From positions 62,001-126,000 of the forward strand of contig URCI01000003.1 in assembly GCA_900546345.1 (NCBI GenBank): DNA of 64,000 nucleotides, read 5' to 3'. Shown in pieces: positions 17,444 to 26,502 of the stretch. Numbering within the stretch: position 1 is the stretch's first letter; each line of letters starts with the position of its first letter. The notes under the pieces were generated by a model that ran no database searches, was not told where the DNA came from, and saw only the letters and a list, made by a program, of their open reading frames with translations. A program made the position numbers and the translations under genes. This DNA is from an uncultured Prevotella sp. (lineage in GTDB: Bacteria; Bacteroidota; Bacteroidia; Bacteroidales; Bacteroidaceae).

Positions 17444-18514
17444 ATGAAAAGAATAGTTGTAAAGGTGGGCAGCAACGTGCTCACCAGAGACGATGGCAAA
17501 CTCGACGTGACGCGCATGTCGGCCATCGTCGATCAGATCGTCTGGCTCAGGCACCACGACTACGAGGTGATCCTTGTGTCGTCGGGGGCCATGGCCTGCG
17601 GTCGCAATGAGATTGATGTGACGCATAAACTCGACAGCGTGGAGCAGCGACAGCTCTTCTCCGCACTGGGACAGGTGAAGCTCGTCGGTCTCTACTACGA
17701 TCTCTTCCGTGAGTATGGCTGTCACGTCGGACAGGTGTTGACGATGAAGGAGAGCTTTTCCACACGCGGACAGTATCTCAACCAGCGGTCCTGCATGCAG
17801 GTGATGCTCGAAAACGGCGTCATCCCCATCGTCAACGAGAATGACACGGTCAGCGTCACCGAACTGATGTTTACCGACAACGATGAGCTCTCCGGACTCA
17901 TCGCCTCGATGATGGACTGTGACACGCTTGTCATCCTCAGCAATGTCGACGGCATCTACAACGGTGATCCCAAGGAGCCCGGCACGCGTGTCATCCCGAT
18001 GGTGAACTACGACCGCGACCTTGGTGAGTACATCATCAATCAGAAAAGTGGCTTTGGCCGCGGCGGCATGGTCACCAAGGCACACATCGCCGGAAAAGTA
18101 GCCGACGAGGGTATCAAGGTCATCATTGCCAATGGCAAGACCGATGACATCCTCATAGAATTGGCTCTGCATCCTCAGCAAACCATGCACACGGAGTTCC
18201 GGCCTAATCCCAACCCTACCTCCACCGTGAAGAAGTGGATTGCTCATAGTGAGAGTTTTGCCAAGGGTATCGTGCAGATCAACGCCAAGGCAGCGGAGGC
18301 TTTGCGTGGCAAGCAGGCTGTGAGCCTCTTACTGGTCGGTGTCACCAATATAGAAGGTGAGTTTGAAGAGGGCGACATCGTCAGCATCGTCGATGATCAG
18401 GGGAAACTCGTGGCTGTGGGCCGCAGTGCTTACAATGCCGATGAGGCTCGTGCCAATATAGGACAGCACGATGTGCGCCCGCTCGTACATTATGATTATA
18501 TGTATATGGAGTAA
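17444..18514 (+). CDS. proB: Glutamate 5-kinase
   Basis: Phosphorylates glutamate in the first proline step. The amino-acid-kinase domain has VVKVGSNVLTRDDG at the N-terminus, VNENDTVSV in the middle and LSNVDGIYNGDPK later. The C-terminal ~80 residues form the PUA domain. Length of 356 residues fits the PUA-bearing form (E. coli 367). It starts 5 nt after proC and 40 nt before proA. Confidence 0.95.
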   Translation: MKRIVVKVGSNVLTRDDGKLDVTRMSAIVDQIVWLRHHDYEVILVSSGAMACGRNEIDVTHKLDSVEQRQLFSALGQVKLVGLYYDLFREYGCHVGQVLTMKESFSTRGQYLNQRSCMQVMLENGVIPIVNENDTVSVTELMFTDNDELSGLIASMMDCDTLVILSNVDGIYNGDPKEPGTRVIPMVNYDRDLGEYIINQKSGFGRGGMVTKAHIAGKVADEGIKVIIANGKTDDILIELALHPQQTMHTEFRPNPNPTSTVKKWIAHSESFAKGIVQINAKAAEALRGKQAVSLLLVGVTNIEGEFEEGDIVSIVDDQGKLVAVGRSAYNADEARANIGQHDVRPLVHYDYMYME

Positions 18515-18554
18515 ACCATAGACAACATGATTTATCAATATCAAATTGAGAGAA

Positions 18555-19802
18555 ATGCTAGAAGATACTTTCCGTCGTGTCAAAAGTGCCAGTAAGCAGG
18601 TTGCCAACATCGATGATGCGTTGCGCAACAGACTCCTCTGTCTGGTGGCTGACGCCATCGAGACCGAGACCGACACGCTGCTGCAGGCCAATCGTCAAGA
18701 CTTAGCCAAGATGGACAAAAATGATCCGATGTATGACCGCTTGCAGTTGACACCGGCTCGCCTGAAGGAGATCGCTGACAACATGCGGCATGTGGCTACG
18801 TTGTCTTCACCTTTGGGACGTATCTTGAAGCAGAAGACTTTGCCCAATGGACTGAAGCTTCGTCGTGTGAGTGTGCCGTTTGGCGTAATCGGTGTGGTCT
18901 ATGAGGCCCGGCCCAACGTCACGTTTGATGTCTTCGCCCTTTGTCTGAAGAGCGGCAATGCATGCATCTTGAAATGTGGCAAAGACGCTATTCTGTCCTG
19001 TCAGGCAGGGGTGGATCTTATCCATCGGGTGCTCAGCCGTGTGCATGTCAATCCCGATATCGTTGCGCTGTTGCCAGCCACGCATGAGGCCACGGGAGAA
19101 TTGCTCCAGGCTGTAGGCTACGTCGACCTCTGTATTCCACGTGGTGGCAAGAAACTCATCACTTTCGTACGCGATACCGCCAAGGTGCCGGTCATCGAAA
19201 CAGGCGCCGGCGTGGTGCACTGCTACTTCGACAAGCGGGGCGATGTGGCCATGGGACAGCGCATCATTGACAATGCCAAGACGCGGCGCTGCTCGGTGTG
19301 CAACGCCCTCGACTGTCTCATCATTCATTCTGCCCGTCTCGGCGACTTGCCGCAGTTGGTTCAGCCGTTGGCCGACAAGGGTGTCAAGCTCCATGCCGAC
19401 AAGCGCGCCTATGCGGTCCTGCAAGGCAACTATCCTTCAGACTTGCTCGTGCCGGTTGCTGACGATGATGAGTGGAACACAGAGTGGCTGAGCATGCAGA
19501 TGGGCGTGAAGACCGTCGACTCCATCGACGAGGCACTCGGGCATATTGACACCTATGGCAGTGGACACAGCGAGTGCATCGTCACCGACGACCAGGCTGC
19601 CGCCCTGCGCTTTCAGCAGGCCGTCGATGCCGCCTGTGTCTATGTCAACGCTCCCACGAGTTTCACCGACGGCGCACAGTTTGGCCTTGGTGCAGAGATT
19701 GGTATCAGCACACAGAAGCTGGGTGCCCGCGGCCCCATGGCACTGGAAGAGATGACGACCTACAAGTGGCTCATCAATGGTAACGGACAAGTGCGCCCCT
19801 AA
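18555..19802 (+). CDS. proA: Gamma-glutamyl phosphate reductase
   Basis: NADPH-dependent aldehyde-dehydrogenase-fold enzyme making glutamate semialdehyde. 415 residues from the ATG at 18555; a TTG three codons upstream is a less likely start. The segment RRCSVCNALDCLIIH holds the catalytic Cys, and FGLGAEIGISTQKLGARGPM is the family signature near the C-terminus. Together with proB and proC it completes the proline pathway in one run. Confidence 0.95.
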   Translation: MLEDTFRRVKSASKQVANIDDALRNRLLCLVADAIETETDTLLQANRQDLAKMDKNDPMYDRLQLTPARLKEIADNMRHVATLSSPLGRILKQKTLPNGLKLRRVSVPFGVIGVVYEARPNVTFDVFALCLKSGNACILKCGKDAILSCQAGVDLIHRVLSRVHVNPDIVALLPATHEATGELLQAVGYVDLCIPRGGKKLITFVRDTAKVPVIETGAGVVHCYFDKRGDVAMGQRIIDNAKTRRCSVCNALDCLIIHSARLGDLPQLVQPLADKGVKLHADKRAYAVLQGNYPSDLLVPVADDDEWNTEWLSMQMGVKTVDSIDEALGHIDTYGSGHSECIVTDDQAAALRFQQAVDAACVYVNAPTSFTDGAQFGLGAEIGISTQKLGARGPMALEEMTTYKWLINGNGQVRP

Positions 19803-19824
19803 AGCGCTTACGGTCAGCGTTTCC

Positions 19825-19888
19825 GCCTTCCGCTCGCCCTGCCTTCCGCTCGGCCTGCCTTCCGCTCGTTCCGCCTTCCGCTCGCCCT
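19825..19888. repeat. 16-nt tandem repeat, four copies
   Basis: GCCTTCCGCTCG occurs at 19825, 19841, 19857 and 19873, each followed by a variable 4-nt spacer (CCCT, GCCT, TTCC, CCCT). The period is exactly 16. It fills the gap between proA and the carbamoyltransferase gene. Confidence 0.95.
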
Positions 19889-19957
19889 TATATAATAGTA
19901 GACCACGTAAGTCGTTCGGTTTGCAGCGGCTGTGCCGCTGCCACTAATCCCTAATTT

Positions 19958-20953
19958 ATGAAAACATTCTTCAACGTACAAGACATTGGCCCCTTGCAGG
20001 CAGCTCTGCAGGAGGCCGAAGAGGTGAAAGCCAACCGCTTTGCCTATCAGCAGTTGGGCAAGAACAAGACCTTGCTGATGATTTTCTTTAATAACTCGCT
20101 GCGCACTCGTCTCTCCACTCAGAAGGCAGCAATGAATCTCGGCATGAACGTTATCGTGCTTGATGTCAATGCCGGAGCCTGGAAACTCGAGACCGAGCGC
20201 GGCGTCATCATGGACGGCGACAAGAGCGAGCATCTCCTGGAGGCCATCCCTGTGATGGGATGCTACTGCGACATCATCGCTGTGCGCTCCTTCGCAGGAC
20301 TCAGCGACCGCGATTACGACTATGCCGAAACCATTGTCGGACAGTTCGTGAAGTACTCCGGACGCCCCGTTGTGGCCATGGAAACCGCCACGGTGCATCC
20401 TTTGCAGGCTTTTGCTGACTTGATCACCATTCATGAGAAGTGGTCAGAATTGAATGCCAATCCTGCTACCAAGCCGTCGCACAAGCGTCCGAAGGTGGTG
20501 CTCACTTGGGCACCTCACTGCCGTGCGTTGCCTCAGGCTGTGCCTAACTCGTTTGCCCAATGGATGAACGCAGCCGATGTTGACTTTGTCGTCACGCAGC
20601 CCGAAGGCTACGAACTTGATCCAAAGTTCGTCGGTGACGCCCACGTGGAGTATGACCAGCGCAAGGCCTTGGAGGACGCTGACTTTGTCTATGCTAAAAA
20701 CTGGAGTTGCCCAGGCGTAAAGAATAAGGCGGAGTATGGTAAGATCCTGTCCAAGGACTCCAGTTGGACCATCGACACCGAGCACATGAGCTGGACCAAT
20801 GACGGTTACTTCATGCACTGCCTGCCTGTGCGTCGTGGCCTCATCGTCACGGATGACGTCATTGAAAGCCCCCACAGCCTCGTCATCCCAGAGGCTGCAA
20901 ACCGTGAGATTTCTGCTGAGGTGGTACTTAAAAGGGTACTGGAAACACTATAA
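19958..20953 (+). CDS. argF': N-succinylornithine carbamoyltransferase (ArgF' type)
   Basis: Transfers carbamoyl to an acylated ornithine. The 331-residue protein has the carbamoyl-phosphate motif SLRTRLST (residues 47-54) and the HCLPVRR motif near the C-terminus. It follows the Bacteroides fragilis ArgF' enzyme closely, including MDGDK before the specificity loop. At residue 90 it has Ser, where the B. fragilis succinyl enzyme has Pro and the Xanthomonas acetyl enzyme has Glu (position 92). It is the last gene of the arg/pro run and has its own upstream gap of 155 nt. Confidence 0.92.
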   Translation: MKTFFNVQDIGPLQAALQEAEEVKANRFAYQQLGKNKTLLMIFFNNSLRTRLSTQKAAMNLGMNVIVLDVNAGAWKLETERGVIMDGDKSEHLLEAIPVMGCYCDIIAVRSFAGLSDRDYDYAETIVGQFVKYSGRPVVAMETATVHPLQAFADLITIHEKWSELNANPATKPSHKRPKVVLTWAPHCRALPQAVPNSFAQWMNAADVDFVVTQPEGYELDPKFVGDAHVEYDQRKALEDADFVYAKNWSCPGVKNKAEYGKILSKDSSWTIDTEHMSWTNDGYFMHCLPVRRGLIVTDDVIESPHSLVIPEAANREISAEVVLKRVLETL

Positions 20954-20965
20954 AAAGACTATGAC

Positions 20966-21003
20966 AAAATGGAAGTGTGAAAAATCGCACTTCCATTTTC
21001 TTT
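20966..21003 (+). terminator. Terminator of the arg/pro block
   Basis: A perfect 12-bp stem (AAAATGGAAGTG / CACTTCCATTTT) with a 10-nt loop is followed by T-rich sequence, 13 nt after the carbamoyltransferase stop. Confidence 0.9.
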
Positions 21004-21435
21004 GTTTTTTAGCTTTAAAAAGTCTATTGAAATATAGAATCTTATAAATAGCTGGTACAATATAGTATCAAGGTCGGGCAAATAAATATCATTGGTTTTT
21101 GTTGACTTTTACAATTAATTCACTTTGATAAAAAAGTATCAATAACTGCAAACATAATATTACGCATTTTTGTAGGAATGTCGTATCTTTGCCAATGTTA
21201 ATTGACGGACAGGCCAAACAAATACTAAAAACCACTTGGAAAGGCCACTATCGTCGACATACCTGAATAACAATCGAAGTTAAAATAATTAGAAAACCAT
21301 CATCAATTATGCAAGAATCACCATGAGAAAGAACTTTCCTGTTGGCGGACAATAGGACTAAAAAGCGCTTGTAGTCAATACTATTGCGCTCATCTACCCA
21401 ATCATCATTAAAGAAAAACCTAGAACGAAGTAAGT
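21004..21435 (+). other. Long non-coding leader before the first SusC gene
   Basis: This stretch has no gene. A -7-type box lies at 21184-21191, so the SusC transcript would begin near 21198 and carry about 240 nt of 5' leader. The leader is A-rich with a CCATGA/CACC region and a GCGCTTG...TGCGCTC imperfect pairing near 21365-21390. No known riboswitch is recognised. Confidence 0.4.
21184..21191 (+). promoter_or_regulatory. -7 box of the first SusCD operon
   Basis: TATCTTTG fits TAnnTTTG. No TTTG is found at the proper -33 distance, so expression may depend on an activator encoded elsewhere. Confidence 0.5.
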
Positions 21436-24400
21436 ATGAATTTTAATCTTAACAAAACCATGCTGTTGATGGGAGCCTGCACAGCTTTGGGACTTGCTTA
21501 CAGTCCCAGCGTACATGCAGTCTCACCAAGCCTGATGGCGCAAGCTGTGCAGCAGGCAAAGAAAGTCACCGGACACATCGTTGATGCCGACGGTCCGGTC
21601 ATTGGTGCCAGTGTCGTGGAGAAAGGCAATCCCAAAAACGGTGCTGTGACCGATCTCGACGGCAACTTCACGCTCAACGTCAAACCCGGAGCTACCCTCG
21701 TCGTCTCCTACATTGGCTACAAGACTCAGGAGGTCGCTGTCGGAAATAAGTCCGACTTCGCCATCACGCTGAAAACCGACGATAAGACCCTTGACGATGT
21801 GGTCGTTGTCGGTTACGGTGTGCAGAAGAAGAAACTCGTCACCGGTGCCACCGTGGAGGTCAAGGGCGACGATATCCAAAAGATGAACACCACACAGGTT
21901 CTCGGTGCTTTGCAGAGCAAGACGCCGGGTGTGAACATCACCGCTGTCTCCGGCCAGCCGGGCGACGGCTTCAAGGTGGCTGTGCGTGGTGCCGGTACCA
22001 ACAGTGATACCAAGCCTATCTATGTTATTGATGGAGTAGCTGGCGGCGACATCAATAACCTCAATCCTGCCGACATCGAACGCATTGATGTGTTGAAGGA
22101 CGCAGCATCTGCAGCCATCTATGGTGCCAACGGTGCTAATGGCGTGATCCTTATCACTACCAAGCAAGGTAAAGCTGGCAAGATTTCAGTCAGCTATGAT
22201 GGCAACATCGGCTGGCAGAACATGTATCGCATCCCTAAACTCTTGAACGCTAGGCAGTACATGCAGGTGCAGGACATGGTATCAATGAACAATGGCGGAT
22301 CAGCTTATGACTGGTCAAAGTATATCGATGCAGACCTGCTGAAAGCTTATCAGGATGGTTCAAATTCTGGTACTGACTGGTTAGACATTCTGCGTAACAA
22401 GAATGCAATCACCACCAATCATGACATCAACATCACCGGTGGTTCCGACCGTAGCAGATTCTCTACAGGTGTTGGTTATCAGTATCAGGACGGTATCCTC
22501 GGCGGCGACTATGCAAAGTCCGATTTCCGTCGTTTCACCATCCGCTTGAACTCAGAGCATGTCCTCTACCGCAACGACAAAGGACAGGACGTGGTGAAGT
22601 TCGGCGAAAACCTCTACTTCCAGCATCGTGAGAAGCAAGGTATCCAGATTGGCAACCAGTACAGCAATGTGCTTTCCACCGCTCTGCGCGCCAACCCATG
22701 CGTGCCTGTCTATGACAAAGACGGCAATTACTTCGACTCCGATGACCTGAAGAATTCTGGTACCGAGGGTTGGATGAACTATAACTCCTATACCCTCAAC
22801 CCAATCTATCAGTTGGTCAACAGTCAGAGCGCCAACAATAAGAGCCGCAACTTCACGCTCAATGCTATCGGCTATATTGAAGTTCAGCCTATCAAGGGAC
22901 TCACTTATCGTGGGCAGGTCAACTACAGTCAGAACTCTTACTCCTATCGTTACTTCCTACCTATCTACAGTGCTAACACTACCAACAAGGATGGCTTCCG
23001 CACAACGGATGAGACCAACCAACAGATGGGTCTTGGCTGGACATGGAGTATGACCCACACGCTGAACTATAAGTTTGCTTTGAACAATCATCATTTCGAT
23101 GCTCTTGTCGGTACCGAGTACTATCAGACACGTCCGGGTATGGGCGAGAGTCTGACAGGTATGGCCACCAACAGCATCTATGGTGACTTCAAACATGGCT
23201 ATCTCTCACTGACCAAAGACCGTAACGGTGGCGCTACTGTCACAGGTACTCCTTATACTGACGAGACTGCAAACTCCTATTTCGGCCGTGTCAACTACGA
23301 CTACAACGAGACCTACATGTTCAGTGCCATCCTTCGCGCTGATGGTTCATCCCGTTTCGCCGACGGACACCGCTGGGGCTACTTCCCCTCTTTCTCTGCT
23401 GGCTGGGTGATTACCAACGAGAAGTTCATGCAGCCCACCGCTTCCTGGCTCGACTTCCTCAAACTCCGTGCCGGCTGGGGCCAGAATGGTAACAAGAACA
23501 TTGGTGATGCCTTTGGCTACCTGGCCACCTTCTCTTATGGCGACTATGGCAACTACTCATTCGGCAATACCAAGGAGAACTCCACGCAGGGTGCTTACCT
23601 GAGCCGTCTGTCCAACGAGAACCTGAAGTGGGAAACCTCTGAGCAGACCGACATCGGTCTCGACGCCCGCTTCCTTAATGGTCGCTTGGGCGCTACGATG
23701 GACTGGTACTACAAGAAGACCAAGGACCTGCTCGTACAGGTTCAGGTGCCGGGCACCTCTGGCTTCTCTACGCAGTGGCAGAATGCCGGTACCGTACGTA
23801 ATACCGGTTTTGAGATTGCCCTGAACTGGAACGACAAGATTGGCCAGGACTTCAACTATGGCGTGAACTGGAACATGGCCTACAACAGCAACAAGGTTAC
23901 CAAGATCAACAATGCCAACCACTACAATGAGGGCGGTAATGACTTGCTTGCTCAGAACACAGGTATCATGGCTCGTATGGAGGAAGGCCATCCCATTGGC
24001 TACTTCTATGGCTATAAGACCGAGGGCGTGATGCAGAACGCAGCCGACATTCAGGCTTATCTCGACAAGAACTGTGGCGGCAGCGCTGCAAACTCTCTGC
24101 AGGGAACAGACATCAAACCGGGTGATCTGAAGTTTGTGGATGTCAATCACGATGGCAAGATCGATGCCAACGACAAGACTGAGCTTGGCGATCCTAACCC
24201 CGATGTGACCATGGGCTTTGGCTTCAACATTGGCTACAAGGGCTTCGACTTGAGTGCTACAGCATATGGTGCTTTCGGACAGCAAGTGATGCGCTCTTGG
24301 CGTAAGTTCACCGATGGTCAGTATGAGAACTATACCACAGAGGTATACAAGTATTGGCATGGTGAGGGCACTTCCAACAAATATCCTCGCCTGGCTCCGG

Positions 24401-24699
24401 GCAACACAGGTCCAAACTGGCAACAAATCTCTGACATCTATTGCGAGAACGCCAGCTACCTGCGTTTGCAGAATCTCACCGTTGGCTATGACTTCAAGAG
24501 CATTTGGAAGAGCTGTCCGTTTGAGCAGTTGCGCCTCTACTTCACTGCTCAGAATCTGTTCACCATTACCGGTTACGATGGTATGGATCCTGAAAACGGT
24601 ATGGCACTCAACAGCAGCGAGCCTTGGGTGACTGGTGTGGATGTCGGTAACTATCCTTCACCGCGTACATACCTGATTGGTGTCAACATTAAATTCTAA
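21436..24699 (+). CDS. SusC/RagA-family TonB-dependent outer-membrane transporter
   Basis: A 1,087-residue importer of oligosaccharides. A signal peptide precedes a CarboxypepD_reg-like domain (~42-115; VTGHIVDADGPVIGASV), the TonB-box-like stretch DDVVVVGYG, a plug domain (~125-235; PIYVIDGVAGGDINNLNP and AAIYGANGANGVILITTK) and a 22-strand barrel ending in YLIGVNIKF. The SusD partner starts 11 nt later. Substrate cannot be read from the sequence; the nearby beta-mannosidase suggests mannose-containing glycans. Confidence 0.95.
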   Translation: MNFNLNKTMLLMGACTALGLAYSPSVHAVSPSLMAQAVQQAKKVTGHIVDADGPVIGASVVEKGNPKNGAVTDLDGNFTLNVKPGATLVVSYIGYKTQEVAVGNKSDFAITLKTDDKTLDDVVVVGYGVQKKKLVTGATVEVKGDDIQKMNTTQVLGALQSKTPGVNITAVSGQPGDGFKVAVRGAGTNSDTKPIYVIDGVAGGDINNLNPADIERIDVLKDAASAAIYGANGANGVILITTKQGKAGKISVSYDGNIGWQNMYRIPKLLNARQYMQVQDMVSMNNGGSAYDWSKYIDADLLKAYQDGSNSGTDWLDILRNKNAITTNHDINITGGSDRSRFSTGVGYQYQDGILGGDYAKSDFRRFTIRLNSEHVLYRNDKGQDVVKFGENLYFQHREKQGIQIGNQYSNVLSTALRANPCVPVYDKDGNYFDSDDLKNSGTEGWMNYNSYTLNPIYQLVNSQSANNKSRNFTLNAIGYIEVQPIKGLTYRGQVNYSQNSYSYRYFLPIYSANTTNKDGFRTTDETNQQMGLGWTWSMTHTLNYKFALNNHHFDALVGTEYYQTRPGMGESLTGMATNSIYGDFKHGYLSLTKDRNGGATVTGTPYTDETANSYFGRVNYDYNETYMFSAILRADGSSRFADGHRWGYFPSFSAGWVITNEKFMQPTASWLDFLKLRAGWGQNGNKNIGDAFGYLATFSYGDYGNYSFGNTKENSTQGAYLSRLSNENLKWETSEQTDIGLDARFLNGRLGATMDWYYKKTKDLLVQVQVPGTSGFSTQWQNAGTVRNTGFEIALNWNDKIGQDFNYGVNWNMAYNSNKVTKINNANHYNEGGNDLLAQNTGIMARMEEGHPIGYFYGYKTEGVMQNAADIQAYLDKNCGGSAANSLQGTDIKPGDLKFVDVNHDGKIDANDKTELGDPNPDVTMGFGFNIGYKGFDLSATAYGAFGQQVMRSWRKFTDGQYENYTTEVYKYWHGEGTSNKYPRLAPGNTGPNWQQISDIYCENASYLRLQNLTVGYDFKSIWKSCPFEQLRLYFTAQNLFTITGYDGMDPENGMALNSSEPWVTGVDVGNYPSPRTYLIGVNIKF

Positions 24700-24710
24700 A
24701 ATCTGAAACA

Positions 24711-26471
24711 ATGAACAAGCTATTATATTTATTGTCAGCAGCCACGGTAAGTCTCACGCTGGCATCCTGCTCTTTGGATGCTGACGACATTACCGAAGCT
24801 ACCACCGACAAGTTCCCTACAACGGAAGAGGACGCAACAGCCTCACTTGCCGGCGTATATAATAATCTCAACCAGGTGGCAGCCACACCACAGGAGTCAT
24901 TCCTCTATGTTTCCATGCTGGCCAGTGACGACAACCTCGGTGGTGGTGGTACCAACGATAAGCTCATGCAGGCTGAGGACTTGCTCTGCAACTACAACCA
25001 GAACATGACCGAGCAGTTCTACAAGGACCGCTATCAGGGCATTTCCCGTGCCAACATCTTGATAGAGGCTCTGCCGAAGATCACATCTCTGTCCGAGGAA
25101 GTGCGCAACACCGACCTCGGCGAGGCTCTCTTCCTTCGTGCGTTCTACCACTACGAGCTTGCCTCCATGTATGGCAATGTGCCTTTGATGACCGAGGCTA
25201 CCGGTAAGGTAGTCAAGCAGGGTGACGTGAAGACCCTCTGGGGACAGATCCTTCAGGACTTTTACCAGGCCACACAGTTGCTGCCCGCAAAGCGCCGCTA
25301 CGACGGACATGTGGACAAGTACGCTGCAGAAGGTATGCTGGCACGCGCCTGGTTGTTCTACACTGGTATGTACTGCAACGGCACAGAATTGAAGGATTTG
25401 GTCAGCACCACGTACAACCCTCTTACAGAAGTTGATCTTCCCGATGGCACCAAGCTGACGAAGAAGATGGTTTCTGACCTCATCGATGACTGTGTCAACA
25501 AATCTGGCTACTCTCTTGTTTCTGACTATCGTAACCTCTGGGCCTATACCAACCGCTGTACAGTGGAAGACTATGACTACACCAAAGGTAAGGGCTTGAA
25601 ATGGGTAGAGAACGACCAGACTCAGGCAAACGACAGCAATCCGGAGTCTATGTTCGCCATCAAGTTCAACAAACTTGCTTCTTGGAGCACGACCATCGGC
25701 TATGCCAATGGTTACGCACTTCACTTCGGTATGCGTGGCGGCCAGGACTACGCTAATACGTTCCCCTTCGGCCAAGGCTGGGGTGCAGGTCCTGTAGCTC
25801 CCAATCTTGTAAAGGAGTGGAAAGCTGACGAGCCCAACGATATGCGTCTAGAAGCTTCTATCCAGGATGTCAACAAGCTGCCGGCTTACAAGAGAGGCGG
25901 TTGGGCTGACTTCGTTCAGGAGACCGACTATTACGAGAAGAAGATTTCTCCTATTTCTGCCAAGAACGGCAACAAGTATGTATGCTGCTTCGAAGATCTG
26001 ATGTATGGCGACAAGGGTGGACTCAGTGGCGGTTACGGCAATAACATGCAGCTCGACAACATCCACGACCTCGTGCTTCTGCGCTTCGCTGACGTGCTGC
26101 TCATGCAGAGCGAGTTGGAAGAGAACGTAAGTGGTATCAACAAAGTGCGTGCTCGTGCCGGACTGGCTCCTATTGCATCATACTCTCTCAAAGCTCTTCA
26201 AAACGAACGTCGCCATGAGCTCGCTTTCGAAGGTGTACGTTGGAATGACATCCGTCGCTGGCATATCGCCGCTCAGGCTTTGGAGGCACAGACCAACCAG
26301 CCTGTCTACTATTGCGGCAAGGAGGGAAAGAACACAGCTCACAATGGTGGCTATGCAGCCCGCTACAATGCTACAGCCGGATTCTTCAAGATGCCTGAGA
26401 ACCAGATTTCCTTGGGTAGCGTAGAACAAAACCCAGGCTGGGACAACAGTTCCGAATACCAGGGCTGGTAA
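24711..26471 (+). CDS. SusD/RagB-family surface glycan-binding lipoprotein
   Basis: A 586-residue lipoprotein. The lipobox is LTLASC with Cys20. The helical SusD fold is marked by LFLRAFYHYELASMYGNVPL and by the C-terminal LQNERRHELAFEGVRWNDIRRW. It forms the lid of the SusC transporter encoded just upstream. Confidence 0.95.
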   Translation: MNKLLYLLSAATVSLTLASCSLDADDITEATTDKFPTTEEDATASLAGVYNNLNQVAATPQESFLYVSMLASDDNLGGGGTNDKLMQAEDLLCNYNQNMTEQFYKDRYQGISRANILIEALPKITSLSEEVRNTDLGEALFLRAFYHYELASMYGNVPLMTEATGKVVKQGDVKTLWGQILQDFYQATQLLPAKRRYDGHVDKYAAEGMLARAWLFYTGMYCNGTELKDLVSTTYNPLTEVDLPDGTKLTKKMVSDLIDDCVNKSGYSLVSDYRNLWAYTNRCTVEDYDYTKGKGLKWVENDQTQANDSNPESMFAIKFNKLASWSTTIGYANGYALHFGMRGGQDYANTFPFGQGWGAGPVAPNLVKEWKADEPNDMRLEASIQDVNKLPAYKRGGWADFVQETDYYEKKISPISAKNGNKYVCCFEDLMYGDKGGLSGGYGNNMQLDNIHDLVLLRFADVLLMQSELEENVSGINKVRARAGLAPIASYSLKALQNERRHELAFEGVRWNDIRRWHIAAQALEAQTNQPVYYCGKEGKNTAHNGGYAARYNATAGFFKMPENQISLGSVEQNPGWDNSSEYQGW

Positions 26472-26502
26472 AAGCTTTGTTTCACTTTAAAAGAACATTG
26501 AC

